Assembly: GCA_017554745.1 (NCBI GenBank)
Contig: JAFZHS010000017.1
Coordinates: forward strand, 1 to 64,000
DNA length: 64,000 bases
Reading direction: 5' to 3'
DNA from: Clostridiales bacterium
GTDB lineage: Bacteria > Bacillota > Clostridia > Saccharofermentanales > Saccharofermentanaceae
The notes below the pieces were generated by a model. That model searched no databases and was not told where the DNA came from. It was given only the letters and a program-made list of their open reading frames with translations. The translations under genes were made by a program, and so were the position numbers. Shown in pieces: positions 1 through 7,324 of the stretch (its first letter is position 1; each line of letters begins with the position of its first letter).

Positions 1-43
1 ATACAGGCGTAGCAAGAATCTGAATAAACTGAATTAAAGCAAC

Positions 44-78
44 AATCTCCCGCAAGTTTTGTTGCGGGAGATTTTAAT
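44..78 (+). terminator. Hairpin terminator or leader attenuator
   Basis: A perfect 12-bp stem (44-55 with 62-73, arm AATCTCCCGCAA) closes a 6-base loop and is followed by TTAATAT. It ends an upstream gene or acts as an attenuator. Only about 9 bases separate it from the ribosome binding site of the Lrp-family gene, so that gene has no obvious room for its own promoter downstream of the hairpin. Confidence 0.75.
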
Positions 79-101
79 ATATTTAGAAAAGGAGTATCCA
101 C

Positions 102-590
102 ATGATTGACGATTTAGAGTTACTTAGACTTATTGAGAATAATGCAAGACTTTCGGCGGAAGAGATCGCCGTTATGCTCGGCACTACCGCCAATGATGTG
201 GAAGCGGAGATCAAGCGCCTTAAGGATGAGAACATCATCTTGGGCTACAACACCGTAATCAACTGGGAAAAGCAGGCACCCGACAACTGCATCGGCATGA
301 TCGAAGTAAGGATCACACCCGTAAAGAACAAGGGTTATGACCATATTGCCCAGATCCTGAGCAAGTACGACAAGGTTACCGCTTGCTATCTCATGAGCGG
401 CGGTTTTGACCTCATGATCATCTATGAAGACAGGAGCCTTAGGGATATTGCTACATTCGTTACTGAGAAGATCGCTACTATGGAAGGCGTTCTCTCCACG
501 ACAACGCACTTTATCCTTAAGAAATATAAGGCTAATGGTATAATCTACGATAATCCGAATACAGACGACAGGCAGGCTATCATCTTATGA
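102..590 (+). CDS. Lrp/AsnC family transcriptional regulator
   Basis: A 162-residue DNA-binding regulator of the feast/famine family. Residues 1-60 form the N-terminal winged helix-turn-helix (LLRLIENNARLSAEEIAVML). Residues about 65-145 form the RAM/AsnC ligand-binding fold, with the typical G-GFDLMIIYE turn that binds amino acids at the oligomer interface. The start has a good AAAAGGAG site (87-94). The stop overlaps the start of the following aminotransferase by 4 bases (ATGA), so the pair is translationally coupled. By inference the regulator senses an amino acid and controls its own operon; the effector cannot be read from the sequence. Confidence 0.9.
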   Translation: MIDDLELLRLIENNARLSAEEIAVMLGTTANDVEAEIKRLKDENIILGYNTVINWEKQAPDNCIGMIEVRITPVKNKGYDHIAQILSKYDKVTACYLMSGGFDLMIIYEDRSLRDIATFVTEKIATMEGVLSTTTHFILKKYKANGIIYDNPNTDDRQAIIL

Positions 591-1771
591 GTTTTGATTA
601 CGATAATAAGATCTCCAAAGCTGTCCAGGCAGTTCCGCCTTCAGCTATAAGGAAGTTCTTTGATCTTGCAAATGAGATGCAGGGTCATGTTATATCTCTT
701 TCAATCGGTGAGCCTGACTTCGTAACACCCTGGTCGATCAGAGAAGCTGCTATCAATTCCATCATTGACGGCTATACTCACTATTCGCCCAATTCAGGTT
801 ATATCGATTCCAGAAAAGCTATCGCTGATTATCTCAAGAGAAGATATGGCGTTTCTTACGATTACAAATCCGAGATATTTATCACGGTCGGCGGTTCTGA
901 AGGTCTGGACCTTGCTGCCAGAGCTCTCATCAATCCCGGTGATGAGGTAATCGTTGTCGAGCCCTGTTTCGTAGCATATAAGGCTACTGTTGAGTTTGCA
1001 CACGGCGTGCCCGTTATCGTTGAGACAAAGCCCGAGAATAACTACAAGCTTATGCCCGAGGAGCTCGAGGCTGCTATTACGGACAAGACCAAGTATGTTA
1101 TCGTCGGATATCCTAATAATCCTACAGGCGCCATAATGACGCTTGAAGACTGGGCCAAGATCAAGGATGTGCTTATGAGACATCCGGATATCATCGTTCT
1201 TTCCGATGAGCTTTACTGCGAGCTTAATTATCTTGACGGCAAGCCCTCTTCTCTTACGCAGTTTGCCGAGTTAAGAGACAGAGTCGTTATGGTAAACGGC
1301 TTTTCGAAGTCTTACGCCATGACAGGCTTCAGAGTAGGATATCTCGCAGGCCCCAGAGAGCTCATCGCCCCGATGGTTAAGATCCACCAGTACTGCATCA
1401 TGTGCGCACCTTCGACATCACAGCTTGCTATTATCGAAGCAGCTATGAACGCTGACGATGAGGTCAAGAAGATGCGTGATGAATATAATCACAGAAGAAG
1501 GATCATCGTCCAGGGCTTAAGGGACGCAGGTCTTGACTGCTTCACTCCTTACGGAGCCTTCTATGCTTTCCCTTGCATCAAGTCAACGGGAATGACATCT
1601 GAGGAATTCTGCGAAAAGCTCCTTCTCGAAAAGCACGTCGCAATCGTTCCAGGCAACGCTTTCGGCAAGTGCGGCGAAGGCTTTGTCCGTATCAGTTATG
1701 CTGCTTCTTTGGAAGATATCAAGGAAGCTATGAGATTAGTTAAAGAATTTGTTGAAGAACATAAGGGGTAA
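587..1771 (+). CDS. PLP-dependent class I/II aminotransferase
   Basis: A 394-residue fold-type I aminotransferase, the normal length for the aspartate/aromatic/alanine aminotransferase group. Visible motifs are SIGEPDF near the N-terminus, YPNNPTG (cofactor-binding Asn), SDELYCEL (Asp and Tyr contacting PLP), NGFSKSYAMTGFRVGY with the Schiff-base lysine at K241, and the substrate-carboxylate arginine in FVRISYA near the C-terminus. It is cytosolic. It starts inside the stop of the Lrp-family gene and is followed 3 bases later by prfB. Lrp-aminotransferase pairs are common in Bacillota. Substrate is not assignable; an aspartate-, aromatic- or N-acetyl-diaminopimelate-type role is possible. Confidence 0.9.
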   Translation: MSFDYDNKISKAVQAVPPSAIRKFFDLANEMQGHVISLSIGEPDFVTPWSIREAAINSIIDGYTHYSPNSGYIDSRKAIADYLKRRYGVSYDYKSEIFITVGGSEGLDLAARALINPGDEVIVVEPCFVAYKATVEFAHGVPVIVETKPENNYKLMPEELEAAITDKTKYVIVGYPNNPTGAIMTLEDWAKIKDVLMRHPDIIVLSDELYCELNYLDGKPSSLTQFAELRDRVVMVNGFSKSYAMTGFRVGYLAGPRELIAPMVKIHQYCIMCAPSTSQLAIIEAAMNADDEVKKMRDEYNHRRRIIVQGLRDAGLDCFTPYGAFYAFPCIKSTGMTSEEFCEKLLLEKHVAIVPGNAFGKCGEGFVRISYAASLEDIKEAMRLVKEFVEEHKG

Positions 1772-1774
1772 TCA

Positions 1775-2890
1775 ATGCTTGAATTTGACAACATAAGACT
1801 CGAACTTGAATCTTACGAAGTGCCTGTAGCAGAGCTTAAGGATGCTCTTCACATTGACCGCGTATCTGACCAGATAAGCGAATATGAGAACCGTATGCAG
1901 GAGCCTGACTTCTGGAACAATGTCGAGAAGGCCACAGAGATCCAGCAGACATTGGGAAGACTTAAGAAAAAAGTCGAGAGTTATAACGCTCTTGTTGCTG
2001 AACGCGAAGACCTTTTGGCTCTCTGCGAGCTTGCCAATGAAGAAGAGGATATGGATTCTCTCGAAGAGCTCAGGACTTCCACTGCCAAGTTCAAGGAAGA
2101 CTTTGAGAAGATGCGTTTGGAGACTCTCCTCACGGGTCCTTATGATGCTAACAACGCTACCATTACACTCCATGCCGGTGCAGGCGGTACAGAGGCTATG
2201 GACTGGTGCTCAATGCTCTACAGAATGTACACCAGATGGGCTGAAGCCCACGGCTTTGGAGTAGAAGAGCTCGATTATGTCGAAGGCGATACAGCAGGCA
2301 TCCAGTCAGTATCCGTCATGATCAAGGGCGATTACGCTTACGGATTCTTAAGATCCGAGCTCGGTGTTCACCGCCTTGTAAGAATATCTCCTTTCGATTC
2401 TGCAGGAAGAAGACACACGTCATTTGCTTCATGCGAAGTTATCCCTGAATTGGACCAGAAGACTGAAGACGATATCAAGATCGATATGTCTGATGTCCGT
2501 GTAGATACTTACCGTGCGACAGGTAAGGGCGGCCAGCACATCAACAAGACCGATACGGCTGTCCGTATGACTCATAACCCTACGGGAATCGTCGTTTCCT
2601 GCCAGGCAGAAAGATCACAGCTCCAGAATAAGGAAACATGCTTGAGAATGCTTAAGGCTAAGCTTTTCGCGCTCGCAAGAGCATCCGAGATGGAGAAGAT
2701 CGAAGACCTCAAGGGCAACCAGATGGAGATCGCATGGGGGTCCCAGATCAGATCCTACGTATTCTGTCCTTATACTCTTGTTAAAGACAACAGAACGGGC
2801 TATGAGGAAGTCGATGTCGATTCCGTCATGGACGGCAATCTCGACGGCTTCATTAATGCTTATCTGTCAGGAATGAAGAACGAGAAATAA
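1775..2890 (+). CDS. prfB: Peptide chain release factor 2 (RF2)
   Basis: A 371-residue class-I release factor that terminates translation at UGA and UAA. The codon-recognition tripeptide is SPF (S205-F207), which is the RF2 signature. The catalytic GGQ loop is at G252-Q254 inside TGKGGQHINKTDTAV. The N-terminal coiled domain (residues 1-110) is complete in one frame. Most bacterial prfB genes carry an in-frame UGA near codon 25 and need a +1 frameshift; here no such stop interrupts the frame, so the autoregulatory frameshift appears to be absent. It starts 3 bases after the aminotransferase stop and is closed by the terminator at 2912. Confidence 0.96.
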   Translation: MLEFDNIRLELESYEVPVAELKDALHIDRVSDQISEYENRMQEPDFWNNVEKATEIQQTLGRLKKKVESYNALVAEREDLLALCELANEEEDMDSLEELRTSTAKFKEDFEKMRLETLLTGPYDANNATITLHAGAGGTEAMDWCSMLYRMYTRWAEAHGFGVEELDYVEGDTAGIQSVSVMIKGDYAYGFLRSELGVHRLVRISPFDSAGRRHTSFASCEVIPELDQKTEDDIKIDMSDVRVDTYRATGKGGQHINKTDTAVRMTHNPTGIVVSCQAERSQLQNKETCLRMLKAKLFALARASEMEKIEDLKGNQMEIAWGSQIRSYVFCPYTLVKDNRTGYEEVDVDSVMDGNLDGFINAYLSGMKNEK

Positions 2891-2911
2891 GTTTGCGACA
2901 ATTTGTTTATC

Positions 2912-2940
2912 AAGCCCGGTTCGTCCGGGCTTTTTGTTTT
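2912..2940 (+). terminator. Rho-independent terminator after prfB
   Basis: Stem AAGCCCGG / CCGGGCTT (2912-2919 with 2925-2932) with loop TTCGT, followed by a T-rich tract (TTTTTGTTTT). It ends the Lrp-aminotransferase-prfB unit. Confidence 0.92.
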
Positions 2941-3037
2941 TCTTGCAATCTGTGCAATAAACAGTGTAAATCATTCCAAAACCGAGATTTTGAAAAGCAT
3001 TTGTTGTATCTTCTAAACAGATGAAAGGAGGCAGCAG

Positions 3038-3478
3038 GTGAACATCAATTTGTTACTCGATCCCGATGATCCGATGAGAAAGAGCCTGGAATCGCTTGGA
3101 ATCAATAATGATCCCGACTCGCAGTATTTACTGATCCGCCGTGGTGCGGGTGTTAAATACATCGCCGGAAAAAGGGAAGACCAGCAATTCTTTATTGATG
3201 TAAACGATATATGTTTTATCGAGAGCATGGGGCATGACATTATCATCAATGCATCTGACGGTACTTATAATTCCGGCGAAAGATTGAAAGCTTTGGAACA
3301 GGTTTTGCCGTCGGAAAGTTTCCTCAGAGTGAGCAATTCCGCGATCGTAAACCTTAAGAAGATAAAGCGTATTGAATCATCTTTGCTTCAGAAATTCATC
3401 CTTCATATGACTAACGGATCCAAGGTCGATGTTACCAGAAGTTATTATTACATATTCAGAGAAAGAATCGGGATTTAA
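3038..3478 (+). CDS. Stand-alone LytTR DNA-binding regulator
   Basis: A 146-residue protein starting at GTG behind a strong AAAGGAGG site. Residues about 50-146 are a LytTR domain: the DICFIES strand, then a FLRVSNSAIVNLKKIKRI core, and a C-terminal VDVTRSYYYIFRERIGI. The first 50 residues are not a receiver domain, so it is not a classical response regulator. The gene is followed 11 bases later by a membrane-anchored protein, and a paralogue of that protein follows further on. Known LytTR regulatory systems pair such a regulator with a membrane protein that inhibits it; that role for the neighbours is inference. Confidence 0.85.
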   Translation: MNINLLLDPDDPMRKSLESLGINNDPDSQYLLIRRGAGVKYIAGKREDQQFFIDVNDICFIESMGHDIIINASDGTYNSGERLKALEQVLPSESFLRVSNSAIVNLKKIKRIESSLLQKFILHMTNGSKVDVTRSYYYIFRERIGI

Positions 3479-3489
3479 GGAGAGAGATT

Positions 3490-4155
3490 ATGTTTTCAAT
3501 TGGTTTATTAGTGATTTTGATACCGGCAATAATTATTGTTACGGTTGTTACATTGATCGTATATAAGATCTTCTACGACAAGCACAATAACAGGGTGCTT
3601 GAATCAGGCGAGACAAATAAGCGCAAGTGGATCGCACCCTGGGGATTGGCTCTGATCGTTTTAGGAGCCCAGCTGGTTCTTGCTATCGGCTCGGTGTTTG
3701 TGCTTTCTTTGTTTATGCTCGATCCGAATTCAATGTCAGCAGAAGAAGAGGAGACGTCACGCGTTTACTATGAGTTTAGCGATATTAAGGAGTTTACGGT
3801 TGATAGAAATCTATTTATGAAATGTGGTAAGGGTATAGGAGACGGAATCACCATCGAAATGTATAAATGGGACAATCCAGATGGCAGTGTTGATTTTATC
3901 TTTACGGGAAGTGTCGAAGATATTGAAGATGAAAGCATATATTTTGATTTTTCCATGATAGATGAAAATGACACGAAGAACGGATTGAGCACAGTCTGGC
4001 CAATGCGAGACGATTCGACTACTCTTTACTATCTGGTCAGGATTCATGCTGATGAATACGTTCCCGCAATAGTTACTGTCGGTGTGGGATTTGGAGCAGA
4101 CTTCGACTATCAGAGAGACGGCTGGGCCAGGGAATTATCAATTTGCTTTGATTGA
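3490..4155 (+). CDS. Membrane-anchored protein of unknown function (paralogue A)
   Basis: A 221-residue protein I do not recognise. It has one membrane helix at residues 2-25 (IGLLVILIPAIIIVTVVTLIV), a short charged loop with KRKWIAPWGL, a second helix at about 54-77, then a soluble domain rich in acidic and beta-forming residues that should lie outside the cell. It ends in GFGADFDYQRDG followed by a short tail. The gene at 4323 has the same plan, with matching REWLVPGRLSLIV and GYGSDYKYKRDG, so the two are diverged tandem paralogues. A good AAGGAGAG site places it in one unit with the LytTR gene. Confidence 0.6.
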   Translation: MFSIGLLVILIPAIIIVTVVTLIVYKIFYDKHNNRVLESGETNKRKWIAPWGLALIVLGAQLVLAIGSVFVLSLFMLDPNSMSAEEEETSRVYYEFSDIKEFTVDRNLFMKCGKGIGDGITIEMYKWDNPDGSVDFIFTGSVEDIEDESIYFDFSMIDENDTKNGLSTVWPMRDDSTTLYYLVRIHADEYVPAIVTVGVGFGADFDYQRDGWARELSICFD

Positions 4156-4184
4156 TACTCGCGGAAAATAGGAATAGAGGGAAA

Positions 4185-4226
4185 AACGGGCGTGTACTGC
4201 AAAAATGCGGTGCACGTTCGTTTTAT
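4185..4226 (+). terminator. Possible weak terminator between the paralogues
   Basis: A 16-base arm at 4185-4200 pairs with 4207-4222 around an AAAAAT loop; several pairs are G-T wobbles. TTTTATATAT follows. It could end the LytTR-paralogue A transcript, or partly attenuate paralogue B. Confidence 0.4.
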
Positions 4227-4264
4227 ATATGCAAACTATTCGAGTTATAGTATATTTGATTGGG

Positions 4265-4280
4265 GTGTCACTGTTGACAC
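4265..4280. promoter_or_regulatory. Inverted repeat, candidate operator
   Basis: GTGTCA-CTGT-TGACAC is a perfect 6-bp inverted repeat with a 4-base spacer, 43 bases upstream of the 4323 start. It contains a TTGACA (4274-4279) resembling a -35 box, but the nearest -10-like TTTAAT is too far away, at about 20 bases. A GATAAT directly downstream (4281-4286) could be a -10, which would put the repeat in the promoter spacer. Its binding protein is unknown. Confidence 0.35.
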
Positions 4281-4322
4281 GATAATGGGAATTTTAAGTT
4301 TTAATAGTTTTTTGGGGATAAT

Positions 4323-5000
4323 ATGGTTTTTTACATTACTCTCTTCGTTTTTGGCGTGGCGTTGATTTTCACCGCAATCTTTAAGGCTGTCTACGGACAT
4401 TTCTATGAAAAGCGCAAGAATAAAGATTCGGAAAAGAAGCGTGAATGGTTAGTGCCCGGCAGACTATCGCTTATTGTATTTGTTGCCTTGATGGTTTTAG
4501 GACTTGGAATCTTAATTCCGATCTCTCTTTCTAAGATTGATATGAAGCATGCGACAGCGGAAGAGATATTCGGAATAGGTTCATCCAAGGCTGTGATCGA
4601 GATTGCGGAACGGCCTCAGATTTATGTTGAAGGCAACATCAATGAGAATATTATTGCGGTCAGTAACAGCGGAAACATAACTGTCGAAGTTATTTCCATA
4701 GAAGGCTTCGGTTCAAACCAGCGCCTGGTTATCTACGGGTCAGTCAGCAATCTCGAAGCAGATGACGTAAATATCTATGTCCATTACGTTGATGAAAACA
4801 AAAAAGAATACGATGTCTGCAAGTATTATCACAAGAACGGCGATGTTAACACGCTGTACTACGAGTACACATTAAAGATCAAAGATATAAGCCCGTTCAG
4901 GATAATAGTCGGAACGGGCTATGGCAGTGATTATAAATATAAGCGGGATGGTCTTTCTGACCAGCTGGATGTAACCTACAGCTTTAATCCGGTAGGCTGA
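4323..5000 (+). CDS. Membrane-anchored protein of unknown function (paralogue B)
   Basis: A 225-residue protein with the same plan as the gene at 3490: an N-terminal helix (residues 2-22), a basic loop (YEKRKNKDSEKKREWL), a second helix (about 50-70), and a predicted extracytoplasmic beta-rich domain ending in GTGYGSDYKYKRDG. Similarity to paralogue A is clearest in the loop before helix 2 and at the C-terminus; the middle has diverged. It is separated from paralogue A by 167 bases holding a weak hairpin and an inverted repeat, so it may have its own control. The stop abuts the stop of the opposite-strand PHP gene with no gap. Confidence 0.6.
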   Translation: MVFYITLFVFGVALIFTAIFKAVYGHFYEKRKNKDSEKKREWLVPGRLSLIVFVALMVLGLGILIPISLSKIDMKHATAEEIFGIGSSKAVIEIAERPQIYVEGNINENIIAVSNSGNITVEVISIEGFGSNQRLVIYGSVSNLEADDVNIYVHYVDENKKEYDVCKYYHKNGDVNTLYYEYTLKIKDISPFRIIVGTGYGSDYKYKRDGLSDQLDVTYSFNPVG

Positions 5001-5816
5001 TCAGAGCGGTTCAAAGTAAGGCTTATGGTCTTTGAAGTAGACTGATTCGGTAAAACCTAATGATTTCACGTATTCTACGGCTTCGTTGAAGCATACCGCA
5101 AATGTGCCGGGGAAGTGTGAGTCTGATCCGAATGTGATCAGTTTTCCGCCCATTTCTTTATATCTGTTAAGGGCGCCTGCATCGGGAAGCCACCTCGTAA
5201 AGCCTCCATCTTTGTGCTTCTGTATCGATTTGGTGTTGATCTCGAGTGCTTTTTCTTTGGCGATCATGACCTCGAAAAGCCTGTCGAACTCCTTTGGGCA
5301 TTCTTCGTAAGTAACGAAATCATTCTTGTTGTCTGTATATCTGTTGATGTAATCGTAGTGTGCCAAAACGTCGAAGTTGCTGCACTTCTCACACATCTCG
5401 GCCATAATGCCCAGATATTCGCTGTGAAGCTCTTTTGCGGGTATCTTATAGCAATCCCTGATCCAGTAGAAATCCTCGCCTCTGAACAGATGAGCGCTTA
5501 GAAGTACGACATCAAGAGGAATTGAGGCTGCGACTTTATCTATTTCTTCGGCTACATGAGTCTGATAGCCGAACTCAATGCCTTTAAGGAGCTCTAATTC
5601 GCCGGCCTTTTCGCGCCATTGCTCGAAAACCCGGTTATATTCTTCAAGATCGAACATCCAGTTCAATCCTTCATAATCAGGGTAGTCGATCTCGTAATGC
5701 TCGGTAATGCCAACTCTTGTAAAACCCTTAGATCTTGCTTCGCTAATTAGTTCGTCTATCGTTTGTCCTGCATCCGCAGAGAAGTGTTTTGTATGGTTAT
5801 GACCGTCTGTTATCAT
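5001..5816 (-). CDS. PHP-family phosphoesterase, histidinol-phosphatase-like
   Basis: A 271-residue metal-dependent phosphoesterase of the PHP family (HisJ/HisK type). Metal ligands are visible in order: HNH at residues 6-8, TEHYE near 39, GIEFGY near 80, LLSAHLF near 107, LAHYDY near 150 and GSDSH near 230. HisJ-type enzymes dephosphorylate L-histidinol phosphate in histidine synthesis. No other his gene is in the window, so another small phosphorylated substrate is possible. The start has an AAGAGGA site. It is a single gene on the minus strand, divergent from the aminopeptidase and convergent with the LytTR cassette. Confidence 0.82.
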   Translation of the reverse strand: MITDGHNHTKHFSADAGQTIDELISEARSKGFTRVGITEHYEIDYPDYEGLNWMFDLEEYNRVFEQWREKAGELELLKGIEFGYQTHVAEEIDKVAASIPLDVVLLSAHLFRGEDFYWIRDCYKIPAKELHSEYLGIMAEMCEKCSNFDVLAHYDYINRYTDNKNDFVTYEECPKEFDRLFEVMIAKEKALEINTKSIQKHKDGGFTRWLPDAGALNRYKEMGGKLITFGSDSHFPGTFAVCFNEAVEYVKSLGFTESVYFKDHKPYFEPL

Positions 5817-5852
5817 TTTGTCCTCTTAATTAAAAGATTTTATTTTACTTTA

Positions 5853-5861
5853 TGGTATCAT
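5853..5861 (+). promoter_or_regulatory. Possible extended -10 promoter for the aminopeptidase
   Basis: TGGTATCAT matches the extended -10 pattern TGnTATAAT at eight of nine positions. No good -35 box lies 17 bases upstream. It would start transcription about 20 bases before the start codon at 5888. Confidence 0.35.
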
Positions 5862-5887
5862 AAGTTCATTAGAAAGAGGTGATACTT

Positions 5888-7324
5888 ATGCCCAAGAAAA
5901 AAGAAACCAAAAAGATCAAGACCAGCGAGCTTTTCGCTGAATTTCCTAACCTTTATGAGGTAGCTTCTCAAGATGATATGACAGCTACTTTTAATTTTGC
6001 CGAGGAATATAAGGCATTTTTGGATAATTCCAAGACAGAACGCGAGTTTGCCGCAAATGCCATTCAGGCAGCTGAAGACCTCGGCTATGTCGATATCGCT
6101 ACCAAGGATACCTTAAAGCCCGGCGACAAGGTCTACCAGAGCATTAAGGGCAAGGGCTTTGCAGCAGCTGTTATCGGTAAGAAGGGACCTGCTGAAGGAT
6201 TTAATATCCTCGGTGCCCACATCGATTCGCCCAGACTCGATCTCAAGCCTAATCCGATCTACGAAGACTGCGACACGGTTTACTTCAAGACCCATTATTA
6301 TGGCGGCCTCAAGAAATATCAGTGGACAACGATTCCTCTTGCTGTACACGGTGTCGTATTTACTAACGACGGCAAGGCTCACCAGATCGTAGTGGGTGAG
6401 AAGGATACTGATCCCGTATTCTACATTACTGACCTGCTTCCGCACCTCGGCAATGAGCAGATGACTAAGAAGGCATCTGAATTCGTTCCTGCTGAGGACC
6501 TTAACGTAATCATCGGCGGAATTCCCTGCACAGAGGATAAGAAGGCAAAAGATATCTTCAAGGCAGGCGTTTTGAAGATCCTTTTCGAAGAATATGGAAT
6601 AAAGGAGAAGGATTTCGTATCAGCCGAGATTGAGATCGTTCCTGCAACAAAGGCAAGAGACGTTGGCTTTGACCGCGCTTATATCGCTGCTTACGGCCAC
6701 GATGACAAGGTCTGCGCTTATCCGGCATTAAGAGCCCTTCTCGCTCAGGAAAAGCCCAAGAAGACCTGTGTATGCCTCCTTACGGATAAGGAAGAGATCG
6801 GTTCTTATTCCAATTCCGGTGCCACTTCTAATCTTTATGAGAATTTCCTCATGGAAGTATTTGCAAAATCTGAGGGCGGCATCGACAAGTTCAATACATT
6901 AAAGTTCCGCAAGGCTTTGGCTGCTACAAAGATGCTTTCAACGGACGTTACTACAGGTTACGATCCTAAGTATGCTTCTGTATTTGAGAAGAATAATACA
7001 GCATTTATGTCCCATGGCCTTAAGATCGAGAAGTATACGGGTGCCAGAGGCAAATCCGGATGCTCTGAAGCAACAGGCGATTTCATCGCTGAGATTACTG
7101 ATATCTTCGAGAAGAATTCGATCCCGTGGCAGACAGGCGAGCTCGGACGCATCGATGCAGGCGGCGGCGGTACTATCGCTGCCATCATGGCAGAGCTCGG
7201 TATGGACGTTGTCGATATGGGTGTTCCCGTATGGTCAATGCATGCTCCTGTCGAGGTCATCTCCAAGATAGACCTTTACTATCTCTATCTCGGATATAAG
7301 GCATTCATCGAGAATATCGGATAA
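5888..7324 (+). CDS. M18-family aminopeptidase
   Basis: A 478-residue zinc aminopeptidase of the M18 family, cytosolic, removing N-terminal residues from peptides. Diagnostic segments are GAHIDSPRLDLKPNPIYED (first zinc ligand His and Asp), DKEEIGS (catalytic Glu pair), GYDPKYASVFE, and the C-terminal GVPVWSMHAPVEV with the last metal-binding His. I prefer the ATG at 5888, 7 bases after AGAGGTG; an in-frame GTG at 5879 lies within that ribosome binding site and is unlikely. Its stop shares one base with the start of the cardiolipin synthase gene (TAATG). Confidence 0.92.
   Translation: MPKKKETKKIKTSELFAEFPNLYEVASQDDMTATFNFAEEYKAFLDNSKTEREFAANAIQAAEDLGYVDIATKDTLKPGDKVYQSIKGKGFAAAVIGKKGPAEGFNILGAHIDSPRLDLKPNPIYEDCDTVYFKTHYYGGLKKYQWTTIPLAVHGVVFTNDGKAHQIVVGEKDTDPVFYITDLLPHLGNEQMTKKASEFVPAEDLNVIIGGIPCTEDKKAKDIFKAGVLKILFEEYGIKEKDFVSAEIEIVPATKARDVGFDRAYIAAYGHDDKVCAYPALRALLAQEKPKKTCVCLLTDKEEIGSYSNSGATSNLYENFLMEVFAKSEGGIDKFNTLKFRKALAATKMLSTDVTTGYDPKYASVFEKNNTAFMSHGLKIEKYTGARGKSGCSEATGDFIAEITDIFEKNSIPWQTGELGRIDAGGGGTIAAIMAELGMDVVDMGVPVWSMHAPVEVISKIDLYYLYLGYKAFIENIG

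Noticed and set aside
1775..1860. Programmed frameshift in prfB
   Set aside because: No in-frame UGA is present near codon 25, and the N-terminal domain is complete in one frame.
4274..4279. TTGACA as a standard -35 for paralogue B
   Set aside because: No -10 lies at 16-18 bases; the nearest TTTAAT is about 20 away, so I list the site only as an inverted repeat.
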